Of a DNA stretch of 64,000 bases, positions 36,974 to 45,925 are shown one piece after another. Below the pieces are notes generated by a model that was given only the letters and a program-made list of their open reading frames with translations, ran no database searches and was not told the DNA's origin. Positions within the stretch are counted from its first letter, which is position 1; each line of letters opens with the position of its first letter. Location: assembly GCF_002993975.1 (NCBI RefSeq), contig NZ_POSO01000001.1:276611-340610 (forward strand). Reading direction: 5' to 3'. The position numbers and the translations under genes are program-made. The DNA is from Apilactobacillus micheneri. GTDB lineage: Bacteria; Bacillota; Bacilli; Lactobacillales; Lactobacillaceae.

Positions 36974-37053
36974 TAGTTAACCTAAAATATAAAACAAGTT
37001 AACAATTAACTATAATATATTTAGTTAACCGATAAGTCAATTCAAGTTAACAA
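36974..37053 (-). promoter_or_regulatory. bioY promoter with two BirA operators
   Basis: Two copies of GTTAAC-N16-GTTAAC occur: 36976-37003 and 37024-37051. A promoter on the minus strand, TTGACT (37035-37040), 17 bases, TATTAT (37012-37017), lies so that operator two covers the -35 region and operator one the early transcribed region. This is the classic form of biotin-dependent repression by BirA. Confidence 0.85.
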
Positions 37054-37078
37054 AAAAGCACATAAGAATATGTGCTTT
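37052..37078 (-). terminator. birA terminator
   Basis: AAAGCACATA pairs with TATGTGCTTT on the minus strand, then six T. It overlaps the birA stop codon and abuts the distal BirA operator, separating birA from bioY transcription. Confidence 0.8.
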
Positions 37079-38030
37079 AAAAATGAACTTTAACTACTTC
37101 ACCAGTCATAATAGCCTTTGTTTCATTACCATTATCTAAAATTAATCTGCCATGGTGATCAAAATCAATAACTTTACCAGCAATTAAGCCTCTATGCGTT
37201 TCAATTTGCACTTGATGATTAATCAACATTGATAACTGACGATATTCATCCATAAATTCACCCTTTTGATAATTAGGATATAATTTATAAAATGCATTCA
37301 AAATATCAGCAACTACTTTATTCTTATCAACCTGATTATTACTAATGGCACCGATTGGTCGCCCCATATCTTTAGGAAAATTATTGGAATTAAGATTAAT
37401 CCCAATGCCAATAACTAATGCAGATGGATGCATTAATTCAACGTCCATGACCGATTCAGTTAAAATCCCTGAAACCTTTTTATTATTTACATAAATGTCA
37501 TTAACCCATTTTAATTGGAAATTAACGTTCGGATATGATTTTTTTAAACCATGGACTGTCGCAACTGCTGTCATAGTAGTTATCAAGCCACCATCAAAAA
37601 CTGCATTATCATTAATTGGTAAAATCATGCTCATATAAATTCCTGTATCTTTAGGTGAATAAAATTCACGCCCACGACGCCCATGACCAGCAGTTTGTTT
37701 ATCAGCTACAATAACTATCGGATCGGATATCTTACTTTGACTTAATATTTTTTTGGCATAAGTATTAGTGGAATCAATTTCATTAAAAGTTTGAATTTCA
37801 AATGGTGCATGTAAATTTTGTTGAATCAATAATCGATCAAAATTATTAGATCCAACATATTTATACCCAGCATTTTTCTTACTTTCGATTTGATGACCTA
37901 ATTGTTTTAAATTACGAATCATCTTCCAAATCATCGTTCGACTAATTGATAATTTATCGGCTAATTCATTTCCTGATAACCATTCATCTTTATGCTTAAT
38001 AAATAAATTTAATAATTGATCAGTTTGCAT
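37077..38030 (-). CDS. birA: Bifunctional biotin-protein ligase and repressor BirA
   Basis: A 317-residue group II BirA. Residues about 1-60 form a winged HTH (LSGNELADKLSISRTMIWKMIRNLKQLGHQIESKKNAGYKY). The ligase domain has the biotinyl-AMP loop GHGRRGREFYSPKDTGIYMSM near 112 and LKWVNDIYVNNKKVSGIL near 172; a C-terminal SH3-like domain completes it. It biotinylates carboxylases and, as biotinyl-AMP dimer, should repress bioY through the two operators next door. Confidence 0.95.
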   Translation of the reverse strand: MQTDQLLNLFIKHKDEWLSGNELADKLSISRTMIWKMIRNLKQLGHQIESKKNAGYKYVGSNNFDRLLIQQNLHAPFEIQTFNEIDSTNTYAKKILSQSKISDPIVIVADKQTAGHGRRGREFYSPKDTGIYMSMILPINDNAVFDGGLITTMTAVATVHGLKKSYPNVNFQLKWVNDIYVNNKKVSGILTESVMDVELMHPSALVIGIGINLNSNNFPKDMGRPIGAISNNQVDKNKVVADILNAFYKLYPNYQKGEFMDEYRQLSMLINHQVQIETHRGLIAGKVIDFDHHGRLILDNGNETKAIMTGEVVKVHF

Positions 38031-38113
38031 AATTTTCTCCTTGCTATATCTTTAATACAAATCATATCACAAAATTAAAATGTTGATATAACAATGATTC
38101 ATCGAACATCTTA

Positions 38114-38151
38114 AAAAAATAAAGCGGCTACTAAAAAGTAGTCGCTTTTTT
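38114..38151 (-). terminator. Terminator after adh
   Basis: AAAGCG-CTACT stem with AGTAG-CGCTTT at 38121-38148, with A- and T-runs on both sides; ends the Zn-alcohol dehydrogenase gene on the minus strand. Confidence 0.8.
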
Positions 38152-38164
38152 AATCTATTTTTAA

Positions 38165-39205
38165 TTAGTCAATTGTAATTGCAGCCTTGATAACTTCACG
38201 GTTAGTCATAGCTTGGTATGCATCGTCAATATTATCTAGGTCAAAGCTCTTAGTAAAGACTTTTCCGGGATGAATTTCTCCATCTAAAACAGCCTTTAAT
38301 AGAACATTTTTATCATAAGTTGTTACTGAAGCAATTCCACCGGATAATGCAACATTCTTAATGAATGGGGTAACAACATCTGGGTTCTTAACGTGTGGAA
38401 GACCAACACGACCAACACTTGCACCTGGACGAGCAACCTTAAGTGCAGTTTCAGTTGATAATTCAGTACCAACACATTCAAGTACAGCATCAGCACCTTG
38501 GTTATTAGTTAATTGCATAACCTTTTCCACAGCTTCGTCACCACGTTCAGCAACAGCGTCAGTTGCACCAAATTCAAAGGCTAATTTTTGACGATCTTCA
38601 TGACGACTCATGATGATAATCTTTTTAGCACCCATCATTTGTGCAGAAATAACTCCACATAGACCAACGGCACCATCACCAACAACGACAACTGTATCAC
38701 CCTTGCTTACTTCAGCAGCATGAGCAGCGTGATAACCAGTAGCCATAACATCAGATAATGCTAGTAATGAATCTAACATTGCATCACTGTAATCATCAGG
38801 ATTACCGGGAACCTTAACTAATGACCATTCAGCGTGTTGATAACGTAGGAATTCAGCTTGAGCACCGGAAGTAGTATTATCTTTGTGGTTCAAACAGTTA
38901 CCATCGTATCCAGCACGACATGCAGCACATTTACCACAACCATGGGTAAATGGAGCAATCACAAAGTCACCAGGTTTTACAGTAGTAATATCTTTACCAA
39001 CTGATTCAACAACTCCGATAGCTTCATGACCACCATTTTGTGAATTCTTTTCCTTATCAGACAATCCACGATATGCCCATAAATCAGAACCACAAACACA
39101 AGTACGAACAACACGAAGAATTACATCATCGTCAGCTTGAATTTGAGGTTTGTCAACATTTTCAATCTTAACTTTGCCTGGTTCAACAAATAAAGTATTT
39201 TTCAT
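38165..39205 (-). CDS. Zinc-dependent alcohol dehydrogenase family protein
   Basis: A 346-residue MDR-family dehydrogenase. Catalytic Zn ligands: Cys in RTCVCGSDLWAY (near 37-39) and GGHEAIGVVESVG (near 58); the structural zinc cluster HGCGKCAACRAGYDGNC has four Cys (about 89-106). The cofactor motif VVGDGAVGLCGV is near 173. It would reduce or oxidise alcohols or aldehydes with NAD(P). A MerR-type promoter upstream suggests induction by aldehydes or other electrophiles. Confidence 0.92.
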   Translation of the reverse strand: MKNTLFVEPGKVKIENVDKPQIQADDDVILRVVRTCVCGSDLWAYRGLSDKEKNSQNGGHEAIGVVESVGKDITTVKPGDFVIAPFTHGCGKCAACRAGYDGNCLNHKDNTTSGAQAEFLRYQHAEWSLVKVPGNPDDYSDAMLDSLLALSDVMATGYHAAHAAEVSKGDTVVVVGDGAVGLCGVISAQMMGAKKIIIMSRHEDRQKLAFEFGATDAVAERGDEAVEKVMQLTNNQGADAVLECVGTELSTETALKVARPGASVGRVGLPHVKNPDVVTPFIKNVALSGGIASVTTYDKNVLLKAVLDGEIHPGKVFTKSFDLDNIDDAYQAMTNREVIKAAITID

Positions 39206-39302
39206 TTTATGCGCTCCTTAGTTAAATTATTATGTAAATACATTCTCTTATATCAAAATTTTAAATACAAATAATTTGTTTGCTAAATTATTTATTAATA
39301 CT

Positions 39303-39333
39303 AATGTACTACCTATAGTGAACTATAGGTCAA
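39303..39333 (-). promoter_or_regulatory. MerR-type promoter of adh
   Basis: A minus-strand promoter, TTGACC (39328-39333) and TACATT (39303-39308), has an overlong 19-base spacer filled by the perfect dyad ACCTATAGTGAACTATAGGT (39311-39330). Long spacer plus dyad is the signature of MerR-family activation, as known for AdhR/NmlR-controlled alcohol dehydrogenase genes. Confidence 0.7.
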
Positions 39334-39408
39334 AGATTATGCATCATTGGTTGTAAATATAATCTAACTTTTCTATACTAGTTATAAATACATAAGGTGG
39401 CGTTTAAT

Positions 39409-39996
39409 ATGGCTCTAGGCGAAAGATTAAAAGATATTCGAGATGATAAAGACATATCAATTCAAGAATTGGCTGCTAATACTAAGATTTCAGCAGACAA
39501 ACTTTATAATTTTGAAATTAATAATGAAAAACCTAACATAATACAAGTCAACAAAATTAGTAATTATTATGGCATCCCAATTGATGAAATTGCTAATAAA
39601 GAAGATTTTAAAGATGAAATGAAAAAGCGCTATTTAATTAATAATATTGCATTTATTCCTTTAATGACTGCATTTATTTGGAATTGGCAAAAATTATTTT
39701 TCATTTCATATATTTTCTTAATAATTAGTGGAATTTTGTTAAACTATGCTAATCATTTTGGTAAAGCAAATGAAATTGCCAATAAATTAGGTTTTGAAAA
39801 TCCCCTGGCTAAATGGATTAGAAGTAAATTCACAAGAGTTGTTTCATATACATTATCAGTTGCTTTATTATTAGCGGGTGTTTTATTAATGATTATCAAT
39901 TTTGATAAATTAGGTGCATTCGGTGCGATGTTCTTAGACGTAGGAATTGTTGCTGTTTTAGCTTCTGTAATGGTATGGGATGCAAATAAAAATTAG
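39409..39996 (+). CDS. Membrane-anchored XRE regulator A
   Basis: A 195-residue protein: N-terminal Cro/C1 HTH (about 3-58, LGERLKDIRDDKDISIQELAANTKISADKLYNFE) joined to four predicted membrane segments (about 80-190). This architecture suggests a regulator that senses a membrane state or ligand. Start ATG 39409 after AAGGTGG. It has a partner of identical length at 40908. Confidence 0.82.
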   Translation: MALGERLKDIRDDKDISIQELAANTKISADKLYNFEINNEKPNIIQVNKISNYYGIPIDEIANKEDFKDEMKKRYLINNIAFIPLMTAFIWNWQKLFFISYIFLIISGILLNYANHFGKANEIANKLGFENPLAKWIRSKFTRVVSYTLSVALLLAGVLLMIINFDKLGAFGAMFLDVGIVAVLASVMVWDANKN

Positions 39997-40000
39997 TATA

Positions 40001-40034
40001 AAAAATAAGCATCATTATTGATGCTTATTTTTAT
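40001..40034. terminator. Bidirectional terminator
   Basis: AAATAAGCATCA pairs with TGATGCTTATTT, between XRE regulator A and the convergent secreted protein; it overlaps the latter's stop region. Confidence 0.82.
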
Positions 40035-40395
40035 TGTTAATATTTACTAATTTTCTTACATGTTTTGTTGAATGAATTTTCTTAGGTTTGTCATTATTAC
40101 ATGGCATATCGACAAAATTCATTTTCTTTAATGGTGCTTTAGGGGATCCTCCTGGTAAAATCATTGAAACATGAACCTTGCCATGACTTACATAAACATT
40201 TGTATTACGATCAGTTCTTTTCATTTCATAGAATTGTTTTAAAGTCTTTTTACTAACTTTTTTCAAATTATATGTAGCAACTAATTCAATGCGTGGCTTA
40301 AGCTGACTCTTTGCATTAACATTCAAGTTAGTCATAGTAATTAAAGACAAACAAGCAGTAATAAGCAATAATATGTTTAAAAATTTATTTTTCAA
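40015..40395 (-). CDS. Secreted basic hypothetical protein
   Basis: A 126-residue protein with a clear signal peptide (cleavage near NVNA|KS, residue 28). The mature part is rich in Lys, has one Cys, and contains SMILPGGSPKAPLKKMNFVDMPCNNDKPKK. I recognise no family. AAGGAGG precedes the ATG. It lies downstream of the acidic 95-residue gene with a terminator between them, so it is probably transcribed from its own promoter. Confidence 0.65.
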   Translation of the reverse strand: MKNKFLNILLLITACLSLITMTNLNVNAKSQLKPRIELVATYNLKKVSKKTLKQFYEMKRTDRNTNVYVSHGKVHVSMILPGGSPKAPLKKMNFVDMPCNNDKPKKIHSTKHVRKLVNINNKNKHQ

Positions 40396-40426
40396 AATAC
40401 ACCCTCCTTAACAATTAATATAACAT

Positions 40427-40461
40427 AAAAAAGATTGCCCAAAATTGGGCAATCTTTTTTA
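40427..40461 (-). terminator. Terminator of the 95-residue gene
   Basis: AAAAGATTGCCC pairs with GGGCAATCTTTT, with T-run on both strands. Confidence 0.85.
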
Positions 40462-40746
40462 TACGTTCCAAGTAGAACCGCTTTTAACAAATTTAGGTGC
40501 TTTATGCTTTTTGATGTCTTCTTCAGCATCGCTAACTGCTTGTTCACGAATTGATTCAGTATAATTAGATACCAATTCGATGAAATCATCATCTGATAAA
40601 TTAGTATCATTTTGATCATTGTATTCTTTAGCATATTTTGCTTGAAGTGCTTGACCAATCTCTTCTACTTCTGCGTCTTTTAAATCAGAAATAACTGCAA
40701 CCCATAAATTGTACATGTAATTAAAAACAATTTTATCGTTAAACAT
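40459..40746 (-). CDS. Hypothetical acidic 95-residue protein
   Basis: An acidic cytosolic protein with a long amphipathic region (DLKDAEVEEIGQALQAKYAKEYNDQN) and a WNV terminus. GGGGAG is seven bases before the ATG and a terminator overlaps its stop, which supports this frame over the overlapping 40392..40658 frame. Function unknown. Confidence 0.7.
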   Translation of the reverse strand: MFNDKIVFNYMYNLWVAVISDLKDAEVEEIGQALQAKYAKEYNDQNDTNLSDDDFIELVSNYTESIREQAVSDAEEDIKKHKAPKFVKSGSTWNV

Positions 40747-40907
40747 TTAGACATCTCCCCAGATATATTCGTATTATTATAACTACAATTTTACTATACA
40801 TATTAGGCAATTTGTATGAAGAATTTAAATTTGTTGGCACCAAGTGGTCTTGTATTCACCCAAAAATTATCTTAGAATTTGCAATAACAGTTAGGAGATG
40901 TGACATT

Positions 40908-41495
40908 ATGAGACTAATTGGTCAAAGATTAAGAGTCATTAGATTGTCAAAAGATATTAGCATTGAAAGTACTGCTCAAAATACTGGTCTTACAGAAAAA
41001 GCCATTAAACAATTTGAATCTGGCTATAACATCCCCCAAATTCAAGATTTATATCAGTTTAGTCAATACTATCAAGTTCCATTAAACTCCTTGGTACCAG
41101 AAAAGAAACTCAAATCGCAAATGCTAACATATGATATTTTTACTACCTTACTTATAATTTTTTATCTATTAGTAACCTCATTTGGTAACTTAGATGTTAT
41201 AGATTTTCTCTTACCAATCGGATTATCTGGTATATTTATAGATCCTATTAAAATACATAATATCGCTAAAAGTATAAATATAGAAGATCCCGTCTTTTCG
41301 TTTATCGCAAAATACACTAATCATAAATTTGCTAAAGCATTAATTTGGATTTTATCAATCATATCTATATTAATTTTCATAGTAAATGCTGTGAAATTTT
41401 TATTTATCAAACCTATTATTACTACTATCGTATTATTAATATACTTAGCCTTTTTTACAGCGCTTTATTTTAAGAAATTCAAAAAAGAAGCATAA
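40908..41495 (+). CDS. Membrane-anchored XRE regulator B
   Basis: A 195-residue protein with the same plan and exact length as the 39409 gene: HTH (about 4-58, IGQRLRVIRLSKDISIESTAQNTGLTEKAIKQFE) then four membrane segments. Sequence similarity to A is clear in the HTH (KDIS..E..A..T...), weak in the membrane part, so they are old paralogues. Start ATG 40908 follows TTAGGAG; the longer upstream extension has no ribosome site. Confidence 0.82.
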   Translation: MRLIGQRLRVIRLSKDISIESTAQNTGLTEKAIKQFESGYNIPQIQDLYQFSQYYQVPLNSLVPEKKLKSQMLTYDIFTTLLIIFYLLVTSFGNLDVIDFLLPIGLSGIFIDPIKIHNIAKSINIEDPVFSFIAKYTNHKFAKALIWILSIISILIFIVNAVKFLFIKPIITTIVLLIYLAFFTALYFKKFKKEA

Positions 41496-41522
41496 TGGAT
41501 ATCCTCCACTATGCTTCTTTTT
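41482..41522. terminator. Bidirectional terminator over two stop codons
   Basis: AAAGAAGCATA pairs with TATGCTTCTTT with an extended TGGA/TCCA centre. It overlaps the end of XRE regulator B and abuts the YdcF-like gene. Confidence 0.8.
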
Positions 41523-42651
41523 ATCTCTGAATACCTGGTAATAACCAAAAACCAGCGACTCTCAATACATCATTAATAATTTTAGGAATATCACGTGAAT
41601 TATTTTCTAATGCTTTAAATTCATCTTTGGATTCAAAGACCACATACTGATCTAACAAATATTTACCGCCAGTAATTAGCCGAGCAGTTTTAAATAAAGT
41701 GTATGAACGTTTCATATGTGAGGCATTAGAAATAATGGTGACTGTTTTAGCACCATTTTCATTCAAAATATCAGTTGAATTAACAGTATTCTGAACAGTA
41801 TCTCTCGAATAAGTTTCTTCAAAAATGCGCTTAGCTTTAATGCCATGATTAATTAGCCATTGTTTCATTACCTTCGCTTCAAAATCTGGTTCGCGAGGCA
41901 ATTTTCCTCCACTCACTAAGATTCTTGTATTAGGCATTCTTTTAGCTAATTTTAATCCCGCACGTAGACGTTTCTTAAGTTTTAACTTCATCTGACCTTC
42001 CGCCGTTAAAGAAGCGCCTAAGATCACGATGAAATGTTTACTATTATTATCATCGTAAACACGATTCAAATTGGTCGTGAGACGAATTGTTTTGAGTTCT
42101 TCTAAATATTTTAGCCACCCTGCAACTTGCTTCGTCTGTTGACTATCAATTTGATTTAATCGTGACAACGAGTGTTTAAATGCCTTATGATTCTTATTAA
42201 ATTGCGTATAAACAGCCAAACTTAATAAGGCTTGATAGTTATTAGGATTAATCCGCAAAATTTTTTGCCAAATATCGGTAGCTAAATTTAAATGTTTGCT
42301 TAATCGATACATGGAGGCTAATCCTAATAGATATTTCTCATTATTAGGTGAAATCTTTAAAGCATCTTTAAATAACTTAATTAAAGTTTCATTATTGTAT
42401 GATTTATTCATATTGTCATGATTAACTGATAATAATACCGGCTTGTACCAGTAGTTATAGCGAATAACGGCATCTAAGAAATTCAATTTTTCAGGATTAC
42501 TAATAATTCGTTTTAAATACTCCTGAACTGAACTATAAGAATAGTTAGAATCATATTCTTGGATATGCTTACCATTGATTGAAAAGCTGGAAATCTTGTT
42601 CACCGCTTTTGGCAATACCTTAGTCGCAGCATTTGATTTTAATAATTTCAT
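41521..42651 (-). CDS. YdcF/ElyC-type DUF218 protein with TPR-like repeats
   Basis: A 376-residue protein. Residues about 75-180 look like tetratricopeptide repeats (SPNNEKYLLGLASMYRLSKHLNLATDIWQKILRINPNNYQALLSLAVYTQFNKN). The DUF218 domain follows (about 205-360: HFIVILGASLTAEGQMKLKLKKRL, ILVSGGKLPREPDFEAKVMKQWL, ETYSRDTVQNTVNS, ISNASHMKRS). DUF218 proteins such as ElyC and SanA are tied to envelope biogenesis. No signal peptide is seen. The TPR fusion is common in lactobacilli. Confidence 0.85.
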   Translation of the reverse strand: MKLLKSNAATKVLPKAVNKISSFSINGKHIQEYDSNYSYSSVQEYLKRIISNPEKLNFLDAVIRYNYWYKPVLLSVNHDNMNKSYNNETLIKLFKDALKISPNNEKYLLGLASMYRLSKHLNLATDIWQKILRINPNNYQALLSLAVYTQFNKNHKAFKHSLSRLNQIDSQQTKQVAGWLKYLEELKTIRLTTNLNRVYDDNNSKHFIVILGASLTAEGQMKLKLKKRLRAGLKLAKRMPNTRILVSGGKLPREPDFEAKVMKQWLINHGIKAKRIFEETYSRDTVQNTVNSTDILNENGAKTVTIISNASHMKRSYTLFKTARLITGGKYLLDQYVVFESKDEFKALENNSRDIPKIINDVLRVAGFWLLPGIQR

Positions 42652-42751
42652 TATTAAATCACCTCAGTTTCAAAAACTAACGTCTATGAATTAAATCGAT
42701 TATAAGACTATTTATGCAAAAAAGTAATTATTTTGAATGTATAATTAAAAA

Positions 42752-43291
42752 TTAATCTTCGTAGTAACTATAGTGTGGATAACGTTTATGCATGAATTGT
42801 TTTGCTAACTTAAAGCTACGGTAATAATGTTGAGTTCCCCATATACCCACACCATAAGCAGTACTCAACACTTGATGCCCATTATGCTTAGAAAAATTAT
42901 AAAAAGTACCATCTCCAGCACCTGAATTCCAAACAAGTGCATTAATCCAATTCATACCATGATACTTAAATTGATATGCATACAACCAGTTAATGGTAGG
43001 ACTTTTTTTAGATAAGGAAGCATTTCCAATTGGATATTTCTTTTGTTGATGCAAATTATGTAAATATGATTTCTGTACATGTTTACCATTATTATATTCA
43101 AATACCTTTTTACCCATATAATACTTAGACTTGCCATCTGAAGCATACCAATAACCGCGCATTTGTTTTGGAAAAATGTTAATACTTGATGGCTTGGTAG
43201 ATGCTTTACTCGTTAAAGTACTATTCTCACTCCAAATAAAAAGTGCTATAAAAAATAAAAATGTTAAATAGAAAAATTTTTTCAATTTCAT
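42752..43291 (-). CDS. Secreted MRGYWY-type protein of lactobacilli
   Basis: A 179-residue protein with a signal peptide (cleavage near residue 31) and a mature domain starting FPKQMRGYWYASDGKSKYYMGKKVF. This opening resembles the many small lactobacillus secreted proteins with MRGTWY starts. Aromatic and His/Tyr-rich; C-terminus HKRYPHYSYYED. Function unknown. Start ATG 43291 after GGGGG; the earlier ATG precedes that site. Confidence 0.7.
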   Translation of the reverse strand: MKLKKFFYLTFLFFIALFIWSENSTLTSKASTKPSSINIFPKQMRGYWYASDGKSKYYMGKKVFEYNNGKHVQKSYLHNLHQQKKYPIGNASLSKKSPTINWLYAYQFKYHGMNWINALVWNSGAGDGTFYNFSKHNGHQVLSTAYGVGIWGTQHYYRSFKLAKQFMHKRYPHYSYYED

Positions 43292-43480
43292 TATATAATC
43301 CCCCATCTACTTCAACTATAGTGCCAAGTTATTTCAAATTAAAGAATAACTACCTTAATCATTTTAAATTGGCATTTTTCAGTCAGTATCTTTACAATAG
43401 ACTTACTGAGTTTTTAATCTAAAGTTAAGTAATAAAAACTATAATCTAAATAAATTCTTAAATATGGAGTTATGTAAATT

Positions 43481-44506
43481 ATGAATAATGAAGAAATGGA
43501 AAATCACAATTTAATTACTGCATTTAAAAAAATGTGGTCAAACATGTTTTATATTGAGGGAAAAACAGAACGTGTTGATTTCTGGTTAGGCTATGTCACT
43601 ATAGCCATTATCGATCTACTATTTTTCACCCTTGTTTTAGGAACTAATAATAGTTTATGGTCAGTCATTTTATTTTCAATTGTTAGCGCTTTTGGCTTAA
43701 TCATGACTTTTACCGCAGCTATTCGTCGTCTACATGATGCTAATTTTTCAGCACACTTTTTATGGCTATTATTGATTCCCATTTTTGGGGTAGTGATTGT
43801 TTTTGTTTTATTGGTAACACCTAAGTCTGATGAAAATCGACACGCTCCTTCTACGAAACCAGCGGGGATGAAATGGGAAAGTAGTATTTTAAATTGGTTA
43901 ATTATTATTGTTACTGCATTAGCATTATTTGGAATTAATGAATTGATTTCAAATGCTGCTAATAGTTCTAATAATAAAATTGATGTTACTAATACTTCTG
44001 ATAATGACGATTCCAGTAGTAGTGACAGTAGTTCTTCTTCACAAAGTAGTAGTTCTTCTTCTGAGTCATCTAGTGAATCTAGTTCTAGTGAAGAAAGCTC
44101 CTCTTCTTCATCGGATGAAGATAATGATAAACATGATGACGATAACAATGATGACCAAGATCAATCTGATGATAATCAAGATGAAGACAAAGACAAAAAT
44201 AATGATGATCAAGATCAAGAAGAGCAAAATTCAGCTAGTGAACAAAGTTCTTCATCTGAAGATAATAATAAAGAAAATGCAGATAAACATGATGATCAAG
44301 ATAAGTCTGATAATCAATCAAATGATGACAATAATAAGCAAGATAATAACGATCAACCAAAGCAAGAAGATAACAAGCAAACCAATAACCAAAGTAATGA
44401 ACAAAGTAAACCTAACGATGATCAAAATAAGCAACAAAACCAAAATGAATCATCAAATCAACAAGAAAATCAGAATAGTAATGCAAGTAGTTCAAGTTCA
44501 AAATAA
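43481..44506 (+). CDS. DUF805 membrane protein with long low-complexity tail
   Basis: A 341-residue protein. The DUF805 domain (about 10-120) includes FYIEGKTERVDFWLGY, three membrane segments and TAAIRRLHDANFSAHFLWLLLIPIFG; a fourth segment lies near 137-155. Residues 165-341 are low-complexity: first a Ser-rich block (S/SS/SE), then Asp/Asn/Gln/Lys-rich sequence. The tail is probably disordered and extracytoplasmic, acting as a spacer or glycosylated stalk. DUF805 function is unknown. The repetitive DNA could vary in length by slippage. Confidence 0.82.
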   Translation: MNNEEMENHNLITAFKKMWSNMFYIEGKTERVDFWLGYVTIAIIDLLFFTLVLGTNNSLWSVILFSIVSAFGLIMTFTAAIRRLHDANFSAHFLWLLLIPIFGVVIVFVLLVTPKSDENRHAPSTKPAGMKWESSILNWLIIIVTALALFGINELISNAANSSNNKIDVTNTSDNDDSSSSDSSSSSQSSSSSSESSSESSSSEESSSSSSDEDNDKHDDDNNDDQDQSDDNQDEDKDKNNDDQDQEEQNSASEQSSSSEDNNKENADKHDDQDKSDNQSNDDNNKQDNNDQPKQEDNKQTNNQSNEQSKPNDDQNKQQNQNESSNQQENQNSNASSSSSK

Positions 44507-44514
44507 TTGAAAAA

Positions 44515-44554
44515 TAAGGCCAGCTAAAAATATAATTGTTTTAGCTGGCCTTTT
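44515..44554 (+). terminator. Terminator after the DUF805 gene
   Basis: AGGCCAGCTAAAA pairs with TTTTAGCTGGCCT, then T-run. Confidence 0.88.
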
Positions 44555-44641
44555 ATATATCCTAAAAAAAGTAATTGTTTAATAATTTACTTATGATAAA
44601 ATAATTAAATCACAAAAATACATATTATAGGAGTTTACCAA

Positions 44642-45922
44642 TTGAAAAAATTTAATAAAGCATCACTAGTAATTGCCCCTATGGCATTAATGTTATTTAG
44701 TAGTTCATTAAACATCCCTAAGGTTATGGCAGATAATAATGGTAGTTGGTCAGAACAAGAACAAATTAATCAACAAAATAAATATAATCAAGAATTAGTT
44801 AATAAGTATAAAAATTATACGACTAAAGAACTATATGAATATTTATCTAAAGTTGAGTCAACAATTCCAAGCATTATTAATGGTGCAAATGATGGGTTCA
44901 AAAAAGCATTAGATAGTAATTATAATAATGAAAAAAATACATTTAATAGTTGTAAATCAGATATTAATAACTTTGATTTAGATAATAAAAGCAAAGTTTA
45001 CTCTACAAATAGTCTTAATAATTGGATAATACATTATCATGGAAACAATGATATTAATAATAGAATAAAAGATTTAACTAAAGTAATAGATTCAAGTAAT
45101 AACGATTCAATTAATGATGAACAATTAGAACAAATAAAAAATATTAAATCAGACTATTTAAATTTCTTAGACAGTTCAATAAATAATTTAGATAATAAAT
45201 ATCAATCAGATTTAAATAATTTAAATAAAGAAATAGATAAAGATAAAGAATATTCAAATAATGCCTTATCATATGCAACAAAATATCAACAGATTTCAAA
45301 ATTAAGTAATGATATTATTTCTACAAAAAACATTGATGATATCAAAAACGTTTTATCTGATTATAACTTTGCTACTAATAATATAAAAAGTTATCAATAC
45401 GCAAAAAACGACATAAATACTACTAATAATTTAAGAGAATTAGAATCATACTTAATGAGAACTTATATTGATGAGTCTAATAAATCATCTATAAGTTTGG
45501 ATGATGAAATTGATAATCTTAAGAACCAAATAAATTCAATAAATAATAAATCAAATAATTCATACATTCCAGTATCAAACAATTCGAATGTTAATAACAA
45601 CAATGATGCATTAAAAAATGAACTAAACAATGCCAAAAATAATATTAACAATATAATTAACAAAAATGTTGAGTTAAGTAATACTACAAGTTCACTTAAA
45701 AATGAAATTGAAACTTTAAAAAAACAAGTTCACGAATTAAAGAACAATAAAAGGTCAAAAAATAAAAACACTAAGGCAAATAAAAGAACTTTAAACCAAA
45801 AGAAAAAAGAATTGAATAAAGTAAATAAAGAGCTTAAAAAACATATTAGAAAAAGTAATAAAAAGAAATTAATTCAAAAAAGAAACTCTATTTTAAAAAG
45901 TATTAAAAAATTAAACAAATAA
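44642..45922 (+). CDS. Secreted Asn-rich coiled-coil protein
   Basis: A 426-residue protein starting at TTG 44642 after TAGGAG. The signal peptide cleaves near VMA|DN (residue 31). The mature protein is extremely Asn/Lys/Ser-rich and helical, with a long coiled coil near residues 320-375 (LKNELNNAKNNINNIINKNVELS) and a strongly basic C-terminus (KKKLIQKRNSILKSIKKLNK). No LPxTG or anchor motif is present, so the basic tail may hold it on teichoic acids. I recognise no family. Confidence 0.72.
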   Translation: MKKFNKASLVIAPMALMLFSSSLNIPKVMADNNGSWSEQEQINQQNKYNQELVNKYKNYTTKELYEYLSKVESTIPSIINGANDGFKKALDSNYNNEKNTFNSCKSDINNFDLDNKSKVYSTNSLNNWIIHYHGNNDINNRIKDLTKVIDSSNNDSINDEQLEQIKNIKSDYLNFLDSSINNLDNKYQSDLNNLNKEIDKDKEYSNNALSYATKYQQISKLSNDIISTKNIDDIKNVLSDYNFATNNIKSYQYAKNDINTTNNLRELESYLMRTYIDESNKSSISLDDEIDNLKNQINSINNKSNNSYIPVSNNSNVNNNNDALKNELNNAKNNINNIINKNVELSNTTSSLKNEIETLKKQVHELKNNKRSKNKNTKANKRTLNQKKKELNKVNKELKKHIRKSNKKKLIQKRNSILKSIKKLNK

Positions 45923-45925
45923 ATT

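Noticed and set aside
40392-40658. 88-residue minus-strand ORF overlapping the 95-residue gene
   Set aside because: It lacks a ribosome site, overlaps the better-supported 40459..40746 gene out of frame and runs through its terminator.
43953-44510. Second long + strand ORF over the DUF805 tail, and a minus-strand one at 43591..44148
   Set aside because: Low-complexity codons keep alternate frames open; only the DUF805 frame has a start, a ribosome site and domain sequence.
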